A DNA stretch of 23,848 nucleotides from JBIOJM01 sp044450785 (GCA_044450785.1 JBIOJM010000139.1:1-23848); one strand, 5' to 3'; counted from the first letter of the stretch, positions 15,081-23,354 are shown. A program made the numbers and translations. Notes: generated by a model not told the origin, from the letters alone.

Positions 15081-15131
15081 TAAGAGTCTTCGGGGATTGG
15101 CGGCCGACCGGGCGTCTTCCTGTTGATCGAA

Positions 15132-15160
15132 TTGGCGGGCCGAGTCCCGTTTGATAGACT
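15132..15160 (+). promoter_or_regulatory. Weak candidate promoter for guaA
   Basis: TTGGCG and TAGACT (each 4/6 to consensus) are spaced 17 bases apart. If real, the guaA mRNA would have a leader of about 200 bases that includes the long hairpin at 15218-15286. No other better pair was seen. Confidence 0.25.
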
Positions 15161-15217
15161 CGGCGCCCGAGAGCGGTTTCCAAACGACTGGCGCACAGGG
15201 CGGAAGCCATGTTCATC

Positions 15218-15286
15218 ATACTAACCCGAAGCGCAAGCGAGGATTCCGGAGGAGGCGATTCCCTCGCTCGCGCTTCGGGTTGGTAT
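15218..15286. repeat. 25-base inverted repeat (REP-like hairpin) upstream of guaA
   Basis: 15218-15242 and 15262-15286 are reverse complements with two mismatches that become G-U pairs in one strand's RNA; the core is AACCCGAAGCGC and the loop is 19 bases. The core looks like a dispersed planctomycete intergenic palindrome, which I recall but cannot verify here. It is about 90 bases before the guaA start. Confidence 0.85.
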
Positions 15287-15375
15287 GGGCCCGTGGGCCA
15301 CCCGAGCGAGAACCGCTCCAATGAACGGGTGGATTACCAATTCTCGGTCATTCCTTTCCCGTCAAGCAGCGGCTC

Positions 15376-16941
15376 ATGACGAAATCCGATCCGGCTGAAC
15401 GTCCCGTCCTGGTCCTCGATTTCGGCGCGCAGTACGTTCAGCTCATCGCGCGCCGGGTACGCGAGCGGCATGCCTTCGCGCGGATCGTCCGCCACGATAT
15501 CACGGCCGATCGCGTGCGCGAGCTGAACCCGCTGGCGATCATCCTCTCGGGAGGTCCGGCGAGCGTCTACGAGCCCGGGGCGCCTCATTGTGACCCGGCG
15601 ATCTTCAGCTTGGGCATCCCGATCCTGGGGATCTGCTACGGGCTCCAACTGATCTGCGAAGCGATCGGTGGCGGGGTCCAGGCCAACCCGGCCCGGGGGG
15701 AATACGGCCGCATGGAATGCCGCGTGCTCGACCACGCCGAGCCGCTGTTCCAGGGTGTTCCGGCTGAAACGATCGTCTGGATGAGCCATGGCGACCAGAT
15801 CAAGGAGGTGGGCGACGACTTCGTTGCACTCGCGGCGACCCCCACCTGCCCCATCGCGGCGGTTCGCCACCGCCGGCTGCCGATTTACGGTCTTCAGTTT
15901 CATCCGGAGGTCTCACACACGCCGTATGGCTCGCTGATCCTGGGCAATTTCCTGGACCGGATCTGCTCGAACCCGCGGACCTGGACGATGGAGGCATTCA
16001 TCGAGCGATCGCTGGCCGAGATCGACCGGCGAGTCGGTCCGAATGAGCGGGTGGTCTGCGGGTTGTCGGGAGGGGTCGATTCGGCCGTCTGCGCTGCCCT
16101 TCTGGCCAGGGCGCTCGGTCACCGGGTGGTCTGCGTTTTCGTCGACACGGGGCTGCTCAGGCTGGGCGAGCGGGCGTCGGTCGCCCTCGCGTTCGGGGCG
16201 AGCTCTCAAGTCGAACTGCGGGTGGTCGATGCGTCGGGGCCATTTCTCGATGCCCTCAAAGGGGTGGTCGACCCGCAGGAAAAGCGGCGTCGGATCGGTC
16301 ATGTCTTCATCGACGTCTTCCGCGACGAGGCCCGCTCGATTGCCGGCGCACGCTTCTTGGCCCAGGGCACGCTCTACCCGGACGTGATCGAAAGCGGTGG
16401 CGCGCCGGACGGGCCCACCGCCACGATCAAGATCCACCACAACGTGGGGGGACTTCCCGAGCAGCTCGGCTTCGAGCTGATCGAGCCGCTCCGCGATTTG
16501 TTCAAGGACGAAGTCCGCCGGCTGGGCATCGAGCTGGGCCTTCCCGATTCGCTCGTCTGGCGGCACCCGTTCCCGGGCCCGGGCCTGGCCGTCCGCTGCT
16601 TGGGCGAAGTGACGGCGGAACGCCTGGAGATCCTCCGTCAGGCCGACGCCGTCTTCCTGGAGGAGCTGCGAGACGCCGGTCTGCTGCGTCCGGTCGCCCA
16701 GGCATTCGCCGTGCTGCTGCCGGTGCAGGCGGTGGGCGTCATGGGCGATGCGCGAACTTACGAGAGCGTGATCGCCCTCCGCGCCGTCGAGACCGATGAC
16801 TTCATGACGGCCGACTGGTCGCGCCTGCCTCTCGACCTCCTGGCTCGCGTCTCGACTCGCATCACCAATTCCGTCAGGGGAGTCAACCGCGTTGTTTACG
16901 ACGTGACCAGCAAGCCGCCCGGCACGATCGAATGGGAATAA
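15376..16941 (+). CDS. guaA: GMP synthase (glutamine-hydrolysing)
   Basis: A 521-residue two-domain enzyme that makes GMP from XMP, ATP and glutamine in the cytoplasm. The N-terminal class-I glutamine amidotransferase has the nucleophile C87 in GICYGLQ and the partners H176 and E178 in QFHPEVSHT. The ATP pyrophosphatase domain has the P-loop GLSGGVDSAV (SGGVDS at 231-236), then FVDTGLLR, AQGTLYPDVIES, and IKIHHNVGGLP. The C-terminal dimerisation domain ends with the conserved R-x2-YDVTSKPPGTIEWE. Length and motifs are those of a normal GuaA. Start ATG 15376 fits the family start, though the ribosome-binding site is weak. The upstream leader carries a long hairpin and a heptamer array, which may affect expression. 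Confidence 0.96.
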   Translation: MTKSDPAERPVLVLDFGAQYVQLIARRVRERHAFARIVRHDITADRVRELNPLAIILSGGPASVYEPGAPHCDPAIFSLGIPILGICYGLQLICEAIGGGVQANPARGEYGRMECRVLDHAEPLFQGVPAETIVWMSHGDQIKEVGDDFVALAATPTCPIAAVRHRRLPIYGLQFHPEVSHTPYGSLILGNFLDRICSNPRTWTMEAFIERSLAEIDRRVGPNERVVCGLSGGVDSAVCAALLARALGHRVVCVFVDTGLLRLGERASVALAFGASSQVELRVVDASGPFLDALKGVVDPQEKRRRIGHVFIDVFRDEARSIAGARFLAQGTLYPDVIESGGAPDGPTATIKIHHNVGGLPEQLGFELIEPLRDLFKDEVRRLGIELGLPDSLVWRHPFPGPGLAVRCLGEVTAERLEILRQADAVFLEELRDAGLLRPVAQAFAVLLPVQAVGVMGDARTYESVIALRAVETDDFMTADWSRLPLDLLARVSTRITNSVRGVNRVVYDVTSKPPGTIEWE

Positions 16942-16975
16942 CAGCGAGCCGGAATGGCAAATTTCTCAAAGTCGG

Positions 16976-17003
16976 TTGGAACTCAGGGGGGTCTTGGTAT
17001 AGA
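16976..17003 (+). promoter_or_regulatory. Putative promoter of the C45-like hydrolase gene
   Basis: A -35 TTGGAA (4/6) and a -10 TATAGA (4/6) with 16-base spacing lie about 60 bases before ATG 17061, downstream of the guaA stop codon. Confidence 0.35.
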
Positions 17004-17060
17004 GTCATATCGTTCGCGAAGTCCGGCTTCGGAATGGCGGATTGAGAAAGGACACGCCCC

Positions 17061-18278
17061 ATGCAGCGAATCTCGTTGCGGTTGGTCGCATTGTCGCTGG
17101 TTGTGTTTTTGGGGTCGCTCCCGGTCACGCGGGGCGAGACCAAGACGCTCGCCCGTTGTGGCGCCGGTTTTCTGGAGGAGGTGGATGGCTACCGGGTCCT
17201 CCACGTCAAGGGAGGACCTTACGAGATGGGTTACCAGCAGGGGGCGCTGCTGCGCGACGACATCCGCGAGAGCGTCCGCTTCCTGTTCGAGGTCAAGGCG
17301 AAGGAGCTCAAGATCGAATTGGGGGGCGTCAAGCTGCTCGATCCCAAGCGGGTGATCAAGGGAATCGCGGGCCAGCAGCGCAAGTACGTACCGGAGCGTT
17401 TCTTTGACGAGATGCGCGGGATCGCCGACGGCGCGGGCCTGGACGTCCAGGACATCGTCGTCGCCAATTTCATCCCCGAGCTGTTCCACTGTTCGGGGTT
17501 TGCGCTCAGCGGATCGGCGACCAAGGATGGAACGCTCTACCATGGCCGGATTCTCGATTACGGCTGCGACTGGCGTCTTCAGGAGCATGCGGTCCTGACG
17601 GTCGCGGAACCCCGCAACAAGATCCCGTTCGTGAACGTAACCTATGCGGGCTTCGTCGGGTCGGTCACGGGAATGAACGCAGAGCGAGTCTCGATCGGCG
17701 AAATGGGTGGTCGGGGGATGGGGCACTGGGATGGAGTGCCGATGGCCTTCCTGGTCAGGATGGTTCTGGAAGAAGCCGACGCGCTGGATCGCGGCATCGC
17801 GATCTTTCACGACAACCCGCGGACGTGCGAGTACTATTTCGTGATCGCCGACGGTAAGACCGGCAAGGCGGTGGGGATGGAGGCGTGCTGGAATGTGTTC
17901 AATGTGATCGGGATGGGTGAGAGCCACCCCAAGCTGCCGAACGCCTTCAAGGACGCCGTCGTCCTCTCGGCCGGCGATCGTTACAAGGAACTGGTCCGGC
18001 GCGTGGAGCAGGGGCTTGGTAAGTTCGATGCGGACTCGGCCCGGCGCCTGATGGACCGTCCCGTGGCGATGAAATCGAATCTGCACAGCGTCTTGTTCGA
18101 GACCACCACGACCCGATTCTGGGTCGCCAACGCTTCGATCGACGGCAAGCCGGCCTCGGAGCAGCCGTACCATGCATTTCAGCTCCGCGAGCTGCTGACG
18201 CATCAGGCCGATGCATCGTCGCGGGAGCTGCCGCATCCCCCGGCCGCGCCGGCCCAAGCGGCCAGCGCGGCACGTTGA
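17061..18278 (+). CDS. Exported C45/acyl-CoA:6-APA acyltransferase-like Ntn hydrolase
   Basis: A 405-residue protein with an N-terminal signal peptide (RLVALSLVVFLGSLPVTRG, cleavage near residue 25). VKGGPYEMGYQQGALLRDDI (~50-68) is the typical start of the peptidase C45 family. The probable nucleophile is C144 in LFHCSGFALSGSATKDG, which would become N-terminal by self-cleavage; GTLYHGRILDYGCDW and the later SVTGMNAERVSIGEMGGRG are the conserved strands. Members hydrolyse amide bonds or transfer acyl groups; the substrate here is unknown, and export points to a peptide or N-acyl compound outside the cytoplasm. The start has AAAGGA eight bases upstream. The C-terminal ~20 residues are Pro/Ala-rich. 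A short stem with a TTCG loop follows the stop codon. Confidence 0.85.
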   Translation: MQRISLRLVALSLVVFLGSLPVTRGETKTLARCGAGFLEEVDGYRVLHVKGGPYEMGYQQGALLRDDIRESVRFLFEVKAKELKIELGGVKLLDPKRVIKGIAGQQRKYVPERFFDEMRGIADGAGLDVQDIVVANFIPELFHCSGFALSGSATKDGTLYHGRILDYGCDWRLQEHAVLTVAEPRNKIPFVNVTYAGFVGSVTGMNAERVSIGEMGGRGMGHWDGVPMAFLVRMVLEEADALDRGIAIFHDNPRTCEYYFVIADGKTGKAVGMEACWNVFNVIGMGESHPKLPNAFKDAVVLSAGDRYKELVRRVEQGLGKFDADSARRLMDRPVAMKSNLHSVLFETTTTRFWVANASIDGKPASEQPYHAFQLRELLTHQADASSRELPHPPAAPAQAASAAR

Positions 18279-18284
18279 TTGCGT

Positions 18285-18308
18285 AGGTCAGGCTTTCGAG
18301 CCTGACTT
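18285..18308 (+). terminator. Hairpin with TTCG loop after the C45-like gene
   Basis: GTCAGGCT-TTCG-AGCCTGAC is a perfect 8-pair stem (10 with flanking A-T and G-T) starting nine bases after the stop codon. The following bases are TTGCCCC, so the U-tract is poor; it may act as a terminator, an mRNA-end stabiliser, or be a dispersed repeat. Confidence 0.5.
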
Positions 18309-18398
18309 GCCCCTCTCATGTGGAATGGCCGGCCTCGATCGACCTGAAGCCCGTTTTCTGGACCAAGTTCATCAAGGGACGTCGGGGAGAGCATCCTG

Positions 18399-19004
18399 AT
18401 GCGGACGATGTCGATTGCCCTGACGCTGGTCGCGGCCTGGGCCTCCGCCTCACAAACGGCGGTCGGCCAATCCAAGAAAATCGACCTGCGGACCAAGGAG
18501 GGAGTGAACGCTGTCAAGGGACAGTGGAAGTACCACGACGTCAAGATCGTCGAGGTTGACGGCAAGGCCCCAGACGGCAAGCCCAACAAGACTTACAATA
18601 TCGAGCCCCGAGCCGAGAAGGCGGATTTCGACGACAGTCAATGGGAAGCGATTGCGCCCGAGACGCTCAAGGATCGGCGCTCCACCGGTCAGGTCTGTTT
18701 CTGCTGGTATCGGATCAAGATCACGATTCCGCCCGAGGCCGCGGGCAAGTCCGTCTTCTTCCAGACGACCGTCGACGACTACGGCGAGATCTGGGTCGAC
18801 GGCCGCCTGCCCCGCACGCCAGGCAAAGGAGGCGAGGCCGTGGTCGCGGGATTCAACACTCCGAACCGGGTCGAGCTCAAGGACCCACGGCCGGGCAAGG
18901 TCTATACGATTGCCGTCTTCGGGATGAACGGTCCGATCTCGGCCGCCCCGTCCAACTGGATTTTTCTCGGCGACACCTTCGTGGAAATCGTCGACAAGAA
19001 ATAA
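18399..19004 (+). CDS. Exported protein with galactose-binding/jelly-roll-like domain
   Basis: A 201-residue protein with a short signal peptide (MSIALTLVAAWASASQTAVG). The body (~45-201) looks like the jelly-roll domain found at the N-terminus of glycoside hydrolase 2 and other planctomycete secreted proteins: DFDDSQWEAI, CWYRIKITIPPEAAGKSVFFQTTVDDYGEIWVDGRLP, VYTIAVFGMNGPIS. The pattern WYR-x-x-x-x-IP ... VDDYGEIWVDG is the sugar-binding-type signature. There is no catalytic domain attached, so it probably binds a carbohydrate or another ligand outside the cytoplasm. ATG 18399 is chosen because GGGGAGAG lies upstream and the signal peptide follows. A dioxygenase fragment in another frame begins directly after the stop codon. 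Confidence 0.75.
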   Translation: MRTMSIALTLVAAWASASQTAVGQSKKIDLRTKEGVNAVKGQWKYHDVKIVEVDGKAPDGKPNKTYNIEPRAEKADFDDSQWEAIAPETLKDRRSTGQVCFCWYRIKITIPPEAAGKSVFFQTTVDDYGEIWVDGRLPRTPGKGGEAVVAGFNTPNRVELKDPRPGKVYTIAVFGMNGPISAAPSNWIFLGDTFVEIVDKK

Positions 19005-19018
19005 CCGATGCCGTCGCT

Positions 19019-19390
19019 TCGCTGAACTTCCGGGGCGAGACCGGCGCCCAGAGCAGCGTGATTCCCCTGATCGTCGCTTTCCTCAAGGTCCCTCATCGAC
19101 CCTCGATGCTGACCGACCACCTGGCCGATATGCGCCGGTTCATGCCGCGCGAGCATCGCGCGCTGCTCGAGCTGGTCGAGCGACTTCCCGACCCCCGAGG
19201 CAAGGTCGAGGAGGCCCCGTACAACCAGGCTCTCGAGGCCCTGGCCGCGTTTCGCGAGACTCACCTCGAATTCGCTCGCCGCTACATTCACGCCCATGTC
19301 CGCGACCCGCGCGGGACGGGTGGAACTCCCTACCTCGAATGGCTCAGCCAGTTGATCGACGAGACGCGGGCGCACACGATTAGTCCTTAG
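19019..19390 (+). pseudogene. C-terminal fragment of an indoleamine 2,3-dioxygenase-family protein
   Basis: About 120 codons match the C-terminal third of indoleamine 2,3-dioxygenase-type heme enzymes: LNFRGETGAQSSVIP, then HLADMRRFMPREHRALLELVE, then ALEALAAFRETHLEFARRYI with the His (codon 19262-19264) that should be the heme ligand, and GTGGTPYLEWLSQLIDET. The N-terminal two thirds are missing, no start codon or ribosome-binding site precedes the homology, and the frame is open upstream only because it overlaps the previous gene in another frame. The stop codon (19388-19390) lies inside the heptamer repeat, so the natural C-terminus may have been changed too. Inferred: a remnant left by deletion, perhaps the event that brought in the upstream gene. 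Confidence 0.75.
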
Positions 19391-19617
19391 TCCCTGGTCC
19401 TTGGTCCTTGGCAACTCTTCCCGAACGTCAATCCGGGCCTACTATTAGTCCTTAGTCCCTGGTCCTTAGTCCTTGGTAGCTCTTCCCGACCGTCAATCCG
19501 GGCCGGGAAGGCCAAGGGTTCGCACCAGAACCCGGACAACGGGAGACCTCGACGCGACACACCAAGGACCAAGGACCAAGGACCAAGGACCAAGGACCAA
19601 GGACCAAGGACCGAGGA
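19379..19617. repeat. Facing heptamer arrays (TGGTCCT type / CCAAGGA x8) with a 65-base direct repeat
   Basis: Left side: four heptamer-like units (TAGTCCT, TAGTCCC, TGGTCCT, TGGTCCT) from 19381, then AACTCTTCCCGAACGTCAAT; the whole 65-base block recurs from 19444 with few changes. Right side: seven exact CCAAGGA units at 19562-19610 plus CCGAGGA at 19611-19617, the reverse complement of the left units. Left and right can pair. The right array ends nine bases before the start codon of the next kinase gene. Confidence 0.92.
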
Positions 19618-19626
19618 CTCAATGAG

Positions 19627-22600
19627 ATGAGCGAGCAACCCAGCCACAACCTCGACGGCTTGGACATCGACCTGGCCCGCCGCATCGATGAGGTCTGCCG
19701 CCGGTTCGAGGCCGACTGGCACGGCGGCGGAAGGCCGCAAATCGACGACTACCTGGCCGAAGTCCCCGACGAGGGCCGGTCGGCGCTCCGGGCCGAGCTG
19801 ATGGCCCTGGAACTCGAGCTGCGCCAGGCCGAGGCGACGATCGCGCGCCCTGAGGCCGTCCCTGGGATGGCTCCCGAGCCGCCGACGGCTCCTCATCCCT
19901 GCCCGAACTCCGAGGCGCCGACCCTGGCCCCGGGAGCGCCCCGGGCCGTCCCGCTCTCGGGCCAGGCCTCATCCTCGGTCCACGAGGAGGCGACCGTCCC
20001 ACCAAGTGGGCCGGGTGCCGGCCAGGCCCCATCGCCTCACGAGCTGCCCACCGCCGTCGGGGTCGACCAGGTCACGGCGCTGGGCGAGGGTCTCCGGGCA
20101 CCCGAAGGGTCGCCGCCCGATCAGCCCGAACCCACCCGCATCCGGTACTTCGGCGACTACGAGATCACCCGCGAGATCGCCCGCGGCGGCATGGGTGTCG
20201 TGTTCCGGGCCCGGCAGGTGAGCCTCAACCGGACCGTCGCGCTCAAGATGATCCTGGCCGGACAGCTCGCCAACGACACGGACGTCAAACGCTTCTATAC
20301 CGAGGCCGAGGCCGCCGCCAACCTGGACCATCCGGGAATTGTGCCGATCTTCGAGGTCGGGCAGCACGAGGGCCAGCATTATTTCTCCATGGGCTTCGTC
20401 GAGGGACAGAGCCTCTCCCAGCGCCTGGCCGAGGGACCCCTGCCTGCTCGAGAGGCGGCCGAATTGATCCGTCGCGTCAGTGAGGCCATCGAGTATGCCC
20501 ACCAGCGCGGCGTCATTCACCGCGACCTCAAGCCGGCCAATATCCTGCTCGACCAAAACGGCAACCCGCGGGTGACTGACTTCGGTCTGGCCAAGAAGGT
20601 GCAGGGCGATAGTGGGCTGACCGGCTCGGGTCAGATCATGGGGACGCCGAGCTACATGCCGCCGGAGCAGGCGGGCGGGAGGCGTGGCGACGTTGGGCCG
20701 GCGGCCGACGTGTACGCCTTGGGGGCGACCCTCTATGCTCTGGTGACCGGCCGGCCGCCGTTCCAGGCGGCCACGGCGATGGACACCGTGATCCAGGTCA
20801 TCAGCGACGAGCCGGTGCCGCCGCGGCGACTCAATGCGTCGATTCCGCGCGACCTGGAGACGATCTGCCTGAAGTGCCTGGAGAAGGAGTCGGGGAAGCG
20901 GTATCCCTCGGCGGCGGCGCTGGGGGAAGACCTGCGACGGTACCTGGATGGCGAGCCGATCGTGGCACGGCCGGTGACGCGATTCGAGCGTGCCCTGAAG
21001 TGGGCACGGCGGAAGCCGGCGATCGCCGCGCTGCTGGGGCTGGTCGCGTTGGTGACAGCGCTCGGGCTTGGCGGTGTGCTCTGGCAATGGCGCGAGGCGG
21101 TGCTAGCTCGCGGCGTCGCCGAACGGGAAACGGGACGGGCGAAGTCCCAGACGGAACTGGCTGAGCAACGCCTGTACGACGTCCGAATGAATTTCGTGCA
21201 GCGGTGCTGGGAGGAGGCGGAGGGCAAACTACTCCAGCAAGGGCTCGTCGATCAGCTTTCAGACAACCAGGGCGGCATCGATCGCCGCGGTTTCGAATGG
21301 TTCTACTGGCAACGAAAGATCTCCTCGGGGCACATCACACTCAAGGGGCACACCAACGATGTCTTGGGCATGGCGTTCAGCCCCGACGGCAAGCGGCTCG
21401 CTTCCGCAAGTCACGACCGGACGGTGAGGGTGTGGGACGCCGCGACCGGGCAGGAAACCCTCACCCTCAAGGGGCATACCCAGCCAGTCACGATCGTGGC
21501 GTTCAGCCCGGACGGAAAACGGCTCGCCTCCGGCAGCTTCGACCAGACGGTGAAGGTGTGGGACGCCGCGACCGGCCAGCAAACCCTCACCCTCAAGGGG
21601 CACACGGCCCCTGTCATGCGCGTGGCGTTCAGCCCCGACGGCAAGCGGCTCGCGTCCGCCGGTCAGGATGGGACGGTCAGGGTGTGGGACGCCGCGACCG
21701 GCCAGCAAACCATCACCCTCGAGGGGAACGTTGGCTGGGTCTCGGGCGTGGCGTACAGCCCGGACGGTAAGCGGCTCGCCTCCGCCACCTTCGACTCGAC
21801 GGTAAAGGTCTGGGATTCCGCGACCGGGCAGGAAACCCTCACCCTCAAGGGGCACACAATCTCTGTCAACAGCGTGGCGTACAGTCCGGACGGCAAGCGG
21901 CTCGCTTCCGCCAGTGACGATGGGACCGTGAAGGTCTGGGACGCCGCGACCGGCCAGGAGACTCTCACCCTCAAGGGGCCCGCCAACTCTGTCAACAGCG
22001 TGGCGTTCAGCCCGGACGGCAAGCGGCTCGCCTCCGCCGGTTGGGGTGGGACGGTGAAGGTTTGGGACGTCGCGACCGGCCAGCAAACCCTCACCCTCAA
22101 GCGGCACACCAACAATGGCAGCGTGGCGTTCAGCCCCGACGGCAAACGGCTCATCTCCAGCGGTACGTATGGGAGGGTGACGGTCTGGGACGCCGCGACC
22201 GGACACGAAATCCGCAGCCTCGCGGAGGCTGACGTGTGCGTGGCGTTCAGCCCCGACGGCCTGCGGCTTGCCTCCGCCGGGAAGGGCGGGACGGTGAACG
22301 TGTGGGAAATCGTCGCGACCGGGCAGGAAGCCCTCACCCTCAAGGGGCACACCGGCCGTGTTGCGAGCGTGGCGTTCAGCCCCGACGGCAAGCGGCTCGC
22401 CTCCGCCAGCAATGATAAGACGGTGAAGGTCTGGGACGCCGCGACCGGGCAGGAAACTCTCACACTCAAGGGGCACACCCTCGCTGTCTGGAGCGTGGCG
22501 TTCAGCCCGGACGGCCAGCGGATCGCCTCCGGCGGTGGGGAGGTGAAGGTTTGGGACGCCGGGACCGGCCAGGAAACCCGCACCCTCTTGGGGCGTGGCT

Positions 22601-23229
22601 CGTGCGTGACGTTCAGCCCCGACGGCGAGCGGCTCGCTTCCGCCAGCCCCAACAGGACGGTGACAGTGTGGGACGCCGTGACCGGGCAGGAAATCCGCAC
22701 CCTCGCGGAGGCTGACGCGAGCGTGGCGTTCAGCCCCGACGGCCTGCGACTCGCCTCCGCCAGCAATTCAATCTTTGATAAGACGGTAAAGGTCTGGGAC
22801 GCCGTGACCGGCCGGGAAACTCTCACCCTCAAGGGGCACACCAACGTTGTCAGCAGCGTGGCGTTCAGCCCGGACGGCAAGCGGCTCGCCTCCGCCAGTT
22901 ACGACCAGACGGTGAAGGTGTGGGAAGTCGCGACCGGGCAGCAAACCCTCACCCTCAAGGGGCATACCGGCGCGGTCAATCGTGTGGCGTACACCGCGGA
23001 CGGCAAGCGGCTCGCCTCCGCCAGCGCGGATGGGACCGTCAAACTGTGGGACGCCGCGACCGGGCAAGAGACCCTCACCCTCAAGGGGCACACCGGTGGT
23101 GTCGAAAGCGTGGCGTTCAGCCCCGACGGCCAGCGGCTCGCCTCCGGCGGTGAGGACGGCACGGTGAAGGTGTGGGACGCCCGGCCGCTCCAGGCCGAGC
23201 CAACGAATCCCGTCCCAACACCACGTTGA
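19627..23229 (+). CDS. Ser/Thr protein kinase with TM helix and about 15 WD40 repeats
   Basis: A 1200-residue predicted membrane kinase. Residues ~12-68 form the conserved planctomycete module DIDLARRIDEVCRRFEADW...YLAEVP. A Pro/Ala-rich linker precedes the kinase (~175-455): REIARGGMGVVFRARQ (Gly loop), K207 in VALKMILAG, HRDLKPAN with D300 as catalytic base, VTDFGLAKK with D318, GTPSYMPPEQA, and ADVYALGATLYALVTGRPPF. All catalytic residues are present, so it is probably active. A transmembrane helix follows at ~466-488, then DRRGFEWFYWQRK and 15 WD40 repeats (~565-1190) with the pattern LKGHTxxVxSVAFSPDGKRLASASxDxTVKVWDAATGQE; repeats 7, 8, 10, 11 and 12 are shorter or degenerate. This would give two propellers. 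ATG 19627 matches the start of the downstream paralogue; GAGGA precedes it. Targets and signal are unknown. Confidence 0.93.
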   Translation: MSEQPSHNLDGLDIDLARRIDEVCRRFEADWHGGGRPQIDDYLAEVPDEGRSALRAELMALELELRQAEATIARPEAVPGMAPEPPTAPHPCPNSEAPTLAPGAPRAVPLSGQASSSVHEEATVPPSGPGAGQAPSPHELPTAVGVDQVTALGEGLRAPEGSPPDQPEPTRIRYFGDYEITREIARGGMGVVFRARQVSLNRTVALKMILAGQLANDTDVKRFYTEAEAAANLDHPGIVPIFEVGQHEGQHYFSMGFVEGQSLSQRLAEGPLPAREAAELIRRVSEAIEYAHQRGVIHRDLKPANILLDQNGNPRVTDFGLAKKVQGDSGLTGSGQIMGTPSYMPPEQAGGRRGDVGPAADVYALGATLYALVTGRPPFQAATAMDTVIQVISDEPVPPRRLNASIPRDLETICLKCLEKESGKRYPSAAALGEDLRRYLDGEPIVARPVTRFERALKWARRKPAIAALLGLVALVTALGLGGVLWQWREAVLARGVAERETGRAKSQTELAEQRLYDVRMNFVQRCWEEAEGKLLQQGLVDQLSDNQGGIDRRGFEWFYWQRKISSGHITLKGHTNDVLGMAFSPDGKRLASASHDRTVRVWDAATGQETLTLKGHTQPVTIVAFSPDGKRLASGSFDQTVKVWDAATGQQTLTLKGHTAPVMRVAFSPDGKRLASAGQDGTVRVWDAATGQQTITLEGNVGWVSGVAYSPDGKRLASATFDSTVKVWDSATGQETLTLKGHTISVNSVAYSPDGKRLASASDDGTVKVWDAATGQETLTLKGPANSVNSVAFSPDGKRLASAGWGGTVKVWDVATGQQTLTLKRHTNNGSVAFSPDGKRLISSGTYGRVTVWDAATGHEIRSLAEADVCVAFSPDGLRLASAGKGGTVNVWEIVATGQEALTLKGHTGRVASVAFSPDGKRLASASNDKTVKVWDAATGQETLTLKGHTLAVWSVAFSPDGQRIASGGGEVKVWDAGTGQETRTLLGRGSCVTFSPDGERLASASPNRTVTVWDAVTGQEIRTLAEADASVAFSPDGLRLASASNSIFDKTVKVWDAVTGRETLTLKGHTNVVSSVAFSPDGKRLASASYDQTVKVWEVATGQQTLTLKGHTGAVNRVAYTADGKRLASASADGTVKLWDAATGQETLTLKGHTGGVESVAFSPDGQRLASGGEDGTVKVWDARPLQAEPTNPVPTPR
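21331..23190 (+). repeat. ~126-base tandem repeats encoding WD40 units
   Basis: About 15 consecutive units of roughly 126 bases share long identical stretches (GGCAAGCGGCTCGCCTCCGC and TGGGACGCCGCGACCGG). Such DNA identity exceeds what the fold needs and suggests recent amplification or homogenisation by recombination. Confidence 0.85.
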
Positions 23230-23323
23230 GGAAGCCTCTGGCAGACGAACACGCGACGAGACTATTCTGGCAACCGCCCTGTCACAATGGCACGCGAAAC
23301 GGACATGTTCCTACTATGAGTCC

Positions 23324-23354
23324 TTAGTCCCTGGTCCTTGGTCCTTAGGACCAA
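23324..23354 (+). repeat. Collapsed heptamer element before the second kinase gene
   Basis: The sequence reads AGTCCTTAGTCCCTGGTCC, then TTGGTCCTTAGGACC, matching the left array at 19381 and a single facing unit. Compared with the first copy, the loop and most of the right array are absent. GGTCCTTAGGACC itself is a short palindrome that ends two bases before the ATG at 23355. Confidence 0.75.

Noticed and set aside
14930..15154. Plus-strand open frame with repeated SVFSVQC peptide
   Set aside because: It is a translation of the heptamer array; three in-frame readings of a 7-base repeat give a 7-residue pattern. No start site or homology.
19387..19896. Minus-strand open frames with repeated LVLGPWS peptide
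   Set aside because: Translations of the TGGTCCT-type array, running antisense into the kinase gene; spurious.
21259..22880. Two long minus-strand open frames (each ~405 codons) opposite the WD40 repeats
   Set aside because: They arise because the GC-rich 126-base repeat has no stop codons in several frames; their products are low-complexity echoes of the repeat with no family features.
6041..23354. The heptamer arrays as CRISPR
   Set aside because: Units are 7 bases with no spacers and no cas genes are nearby.
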